Part shown: piece after piece, positions 60,819 through 64,000 of the stretch
Numbering within the stretch: position 1 is the first letter of the stretch
Layout of the letters: each line of letters opens with the position of its first letter
Source of the DNA: Cyclina sinensis
Taxonomy: Eukaryota; Mollusca; Bivalvia; Venerida; Veneridae
Length of the DNA stretch: 64,000 nucleotides
Direction: 5' to 3'
NCBI GenBank assembly: GCA_012932295.1
Contig: JAAONU010000017.1
Coordinates: 744,001-808,000 of the forward strand
The notes under the pieces: model-generated
What the model was told of the DNA's origin: nothing
What the model saw: only the letters and a program-made list of their open reading frames with translations
The model's database searches: none
Made by a program: the position numbers and the translations under genes

Positions 60819-61858
60819 ATGGCAAATCTACGGCAAAGACGGCGTATTGACGATGAGTAGATGAATAGGCGGGTAGGGATGATTGAGGCTGGGCGTTCCA
60901 AACGGCACGTAGCAGGTGTCCTTGGGGTGTCCCAGAACACCGTTGCCAGGATATGGCGACGGTTTCAAACTTACGGGCATGTCATGCATAGGCATGGCGG
61001 AGGGCGTCAGAGGTCCACAACTCAGCGTGGGGACCGGTTTATTGTCGTTCAAGCGCGACGTCAGCGCTTTGTTACCGCCACTGCCTTCCAAAATGACTTC
61101 CAGAATGCCACTGGTGTAAGACTTTCCATTCAAACCATCAGGAACCGTCTTCATACAGATGGCATTAGGGCTAGAAGGCCAGCAATCCGAATCCCATTGA
61201 CGCGAAACCACATCTAGGCACGTCTTCAATGGGCCGCGATCACGCCAGGTGGGCGCTGCATGACTGGACCCCAGTGCTGTTCACTGACGAGTCTAGATTT
61301 TGTGTGAACTTCACTGATAGGCGAGTGCGGGTAAAGAGATCCGCCAATGAGCGTTTGGCACCCGTATGTGTTGCTAACCATGACCATCATGGTGGGGGCT
61401 CGGTCATGGTGTGGGCGGGTATCAGCATGCAGGGAAGAACGGACCTGCACATTGTTCAGAACGGAACATTGACGGCTGTACGATACGTCAGTGAGATCTT
61501 AAATGCGTACGTACGTCCATACGCTGGTGTTATAGGCTCTGAGTTCATTTTAGTGGACGGCAACGCCCGGCCTCACAGGGCAAGGGTCACCGACGAGTAC
61601 CTTGAGGCAGCAGCCATAGAGAGAATGGACTGGTCAGCAAGGTCTCCAGACCTCAATCCAATAGCTCACGCCTGGAACATGCTGCAGACTGCAATATCTG
61701 CTCGACCAGTCCAGCCAACCACGGTCCCTGGGCTACAGCACGCCCTTTTGGACGAGTGGGCTCGACTCCCACAACAAAGCATCCGGAGACTCATTAGCAG
61801 CATAAGAAGGCGGTGCAGAGCAGTAATCCAAGCACACGGACACCACACGCGATATTAA
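60819..61858 (+). pseudogene. Tc1/mariner transposase, inactivated
   Basis: The protein would cut and paste the element via DNA binding at the terminal repeats. Start ATG at 60819 (MANLRQRRRIDDE) fits the family. An in-frame TAG follows at 60858-60860. Next come a paired-type helix-turn-helix (GMIEAGRSKRHVAGVLGVSQ), a GGGRQRSTT linker and a second helix-turn-helix. A second TAG lies at 61215-61217. A one-base loss near 61238 moves the reading to the frame that ends at the TAA of 61856-61858. Repaired length would be about 346 residues, normal for Tc1. In the catalytic domain the first aspartate is present (LFTDESRF). The block that should hold the second aspartate reads VDGNARPH, with Gly in the place next to Asn. 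The third position reads SPDLNPIAHAW, with Ala where Glu is expected. So besides two stops and a frameshift, two of three catalytic positions are changed. C-terminal residues continue to HTRY. It is a dead copy; only trans-mobilisation would be possible. Confidence 0.9.
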
Positions 61859-62028
61859 AGCAAAATTCAGGCCATAGACTTGATTTTTCCAAAAAAAAAT
61901 TGTCACGCTTCAGTGGTTTACAGACGTACTCATTTTGGTACCAAACTGTTGTCATATGAACATATTTTCAGAATCACAACAAAAAATGTAACCTTTCAAC
62001 CTTATCTAGTAAATATACACATTGTTAT

Positions 62029-62055
62029 AAGTGATCCCTATCAAATTTTGAGTAG
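62029..62055 (-). repeat. Right terminal inverted repeat of Tc1 element
   Basis: Inverse of 60540-60566; followed by the TA at 62056-62057. Confidence 0.9.
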
Positions 62056-62057
62056 TA

Positions 62058-64000
62058 TACTTCAAAAAGATACTTATTGCAAATAGAGTTAACTAGTTAT
62101 CAAACCCAGGTTTGCAAATTTCACAGTTAGTAAACTCTGTTTGCAAAATTGTTAAAAAAATTCGGAAAAGAAACATGAACTGATATTGTTGACACTTCTT
62201 ACTTATATATTCATCGTATATGCTTCTGTATTAAATGAGCGTTACAGTGCTTACTTTGTTTTATCAAATATTTACACGTTCGTGCAAACATTCATGTAAG
62301 GTATATCAGACAGTTGATGATAACGAGATTCAACTTAAAGGAAGAAAAGGAGTGAGAAAAATGTCACATTAACCAGCTAGCAATAGCAACGGAAAGTGGA
62401 CATGAAAACATCATTTACCTCCTAAATTGCTGCGATAAATCTACTGTTAACGAAACACCCACCCGTATCAATTTCACCTGTTTTCAACCATATGCTTGTT
62501 AAGGTAACTTGTATCATTTCTTGTTTTTCACTTTTATAAAAAAAGCAAGAGATTAGATTTGTTTTTCCTCTGAAGGCATTAACATTTCTTTCGTCTTCTC
62601 CCATTTACACATTTCTTGATGAATGATGATCATAGTAACACGTTTGCACTGTTCGTTTTGTACTACAGATCGGCTGTGCAATTTGTAATACCCTTTAGAG
62701 TATTCTATCACTTCTTTGAAATGTACCGCACGCCTAAGAATTCCACTGCATTGTTTACCTTCGCACTTAATTAACAAAATGCAAACGAGAGGAAATTGAC
62801 TTACCAGCTGTGTTAATAGAATAACAAACCAAGTAAAAATTCAGAGGCTGTTTCTCATGTCAGACTGCTTAAAGACGTCTCGTAAAGCCTTAGTCATAAC
62901 TAGAAACAAACTGGAGCATTGTCTTTCCTCATTTTGCCTACAAAACCCCCGAAAACAAGCAATTAAATAAAACATGTTTGGCCTTACTATATGTCGCAAA
63001 TGATAAAGAAAAAAATAGTTACAAATAGTTCTGTTCAATATTGTTTGCATCCTTACACACTTTAAGTTTTCTGTGAACAATTGTAGTCTTGGGAAATGTA
63101 GAAAATGAAGACAGTGGGAGTTAGTCTGATACATTAAGATAAATCGTATGTATTACTGTAGTTGATATATAATGTTCAAATTGGCGTTTGCTTATCGGTA
63201 ATATGTGTATCATAAGCAGTAGCAGCAGACGAACTTTGTACTGATCACTGATTAATAGTCGTAGACAAAAGCACCGATGTTGATTAAGCAGTAAGTTCGT
63301 GAGGAATATTGATATTTAATATGTGATTGAAAACTGGTATCAGGAGCAGGGTAATACATTATTTTTGGGTCTTTGTTGGATGGGGACAGGGACCGAGGGC
63401 TTGCGTGTTATAATTGTGTCACATTTTTATGTTCTGGTTGCTGGAATTATCATGCACTTTTTAGCTGCTCAAGTAAGGAATTCAGAGAGAGAGAGAGAGG
63501 CTCTGGATGTTTAACATTTTCATTGTAAATCTGTTATTAAGCCTCTCGTCTGCCTATATGAAAAAAGTTCCAATACATGCATGCATATACCCCTTAGATG
63601 CATTGTTGTACGTGAACGTGTAAATAACACAGTGATATGCTTTCTAATTTCTAATCTTATCTCACGTTTTTCATTTAACTGGTGGAGTATTGTGAAGAAA
63701 AATGTTCTAACTGTATAGACACATAAGTTAATTTAAAAGCACTATTGCAATAACTGAGTGCGAGAAAAAAACCCCGCGGGTTTCAGTTTTAAGTTCCAGT
63801 ACCAGCATTTGACGATATAAATGGATATTGCCATATCGCTCTAGTTCGGTGCCATTTTTTTCCTTTTGAATTATCTTAAAGTTTCTGGAGTTGAAACGAT
63901 GGGACGAAAACTCCATCTTGCCTGCTGTTCAACCGCACACGCAATTATCACATTAATTTAACTAATAACTTGTCACCAAAGATGTGCATTGTTTACTCAT
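62058..64000. other. AT-rich non-coding stretch
   Basis: No gene or repeat recognised except an AG microsatellite near 63487-63502. Frames of up to 97 codons here lack motifs. Confidence 0.5.
63487..63502. repeat. AG microsatellite
   Basis: Short (AG)n run. Confidence 0.85.

Larger units (their letters stand above)
60540..62055 (+). mobile_element. Near full-length Tc1/mariner element
   Basis: Terminal inverted repeats: 60540-60566 starts CTACTCAAAATTTAATAAGG, and 62055-62029 read on the minus strand starts CTACTCAAAATTTGATAGGG; 24 of 27 positions match. TA dinucleotides flank both ends (60538-60539 and 62056-62057), the usual target duplication. The length of 1516 bp is normal for the group. 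The interior is much GC-richer than the flanks. It carries one transposase gene, which is broken, so the copy is no longer autonomous. Confidence 0.9.

Noticed and set aside
60828..61229. 133-codon reverse ORF in the Tc1 element
   Set aside because: Antisense shadow of the transposase gene in GC-richer DNA.
1..64000. tRNA, rRNA, LTR retrotransposon or viral insertion
   Set aside because: No tRNA-like A/B boxes with cloverleaf, no rRNA core text, no reverse-transcriptase motif or long terminal direct repeats were seen by eye on either strand. A covariance-model or profile search would be decisive.

Overview
The window looks like nuclear DNA from a bivalve mollusc, most likely a venerid-type clam. 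It is AT-rich, has no recognisable host gene, and is packed with a repeat type characteristic of bivalves: short elements with a tandem-repeat core, an ACGG/ACCG tetranucleotide tract and hairpin ends (the 'pearl' / Helentron-like non-autonomous class). The species assignment is inference from repeat content. No open frame outside transposase remnants exceeds about 120 codons. Roughly that length is expected by chance in 128 kb of strand sequence this AT-rich, so I call no host CDS; the window is best read as intergenic or deep intronic.

Layout. 0-2.36 kb: featureless. 2.36-3.09 kb: a 19-bp satellite. 4.5-6.1 and 12.7-14.0 kb: an old diverged duplication. 7.5 and 8.4 kb: an inverted pair of short hairpin-ended elements. 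14.8-15.05 kb: a dispersed repeat. 16.1-17.5 kb: a pearl-like element whose 5' end is tandemly duplicated. 17.6-19.6 and 40.6-42.3 kb: a second old segmental duplication. 21.9-23.2 kb: a truncated element and a decayed tandem repeat. 25.0-26.0 kb: a 32-bp satellite. 27.6 kb: a 44-bp minisatellite. 28.9-29.5 and 29.85-31.03 kb: two tandem-core elements. 34.4-36.7 kb: a Tc1-like relic with a 1.6-kb pearl-like element nested inside it. 38.5-39.2 kb: a decayed tandem repeat. 43.4-55.5 kb: a tandem duplication with period about 5.4 kb, each copy carrying a transposase fossil; two later insertions (50.80-52.56 and 52.97-54.98 kb) occur only in the second copy. 56.4-57.2 kb: another pearl-like element. 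59.2-59.6 kb: a decayed element end. 60.54-62.06 kb: an almost full-length but dead Tc1/mariner element.

The most interesting signal is shared by several repeat families. Their cores carry runs of AGGTCA, the half-site bound by nuclear receptors, in direct-repeat spacings 0, 1 and 2, plus nine perfect AGGTCA-NNN-TGACCT palindromes of the estrogen-response-element type. Two of these have the AGGTCACAGTGACCT form of the classical vitellogenin element. Several families also share an AACAAG 5' end with a short hairpin and a GGGGGCATA 3' hairpin whose paired bases co-vary. Three elements use a core period of 145 bp. This suggests one mobilising machinery and a dispersed set of potential receptor-binding arrays; both conclusions are inference.
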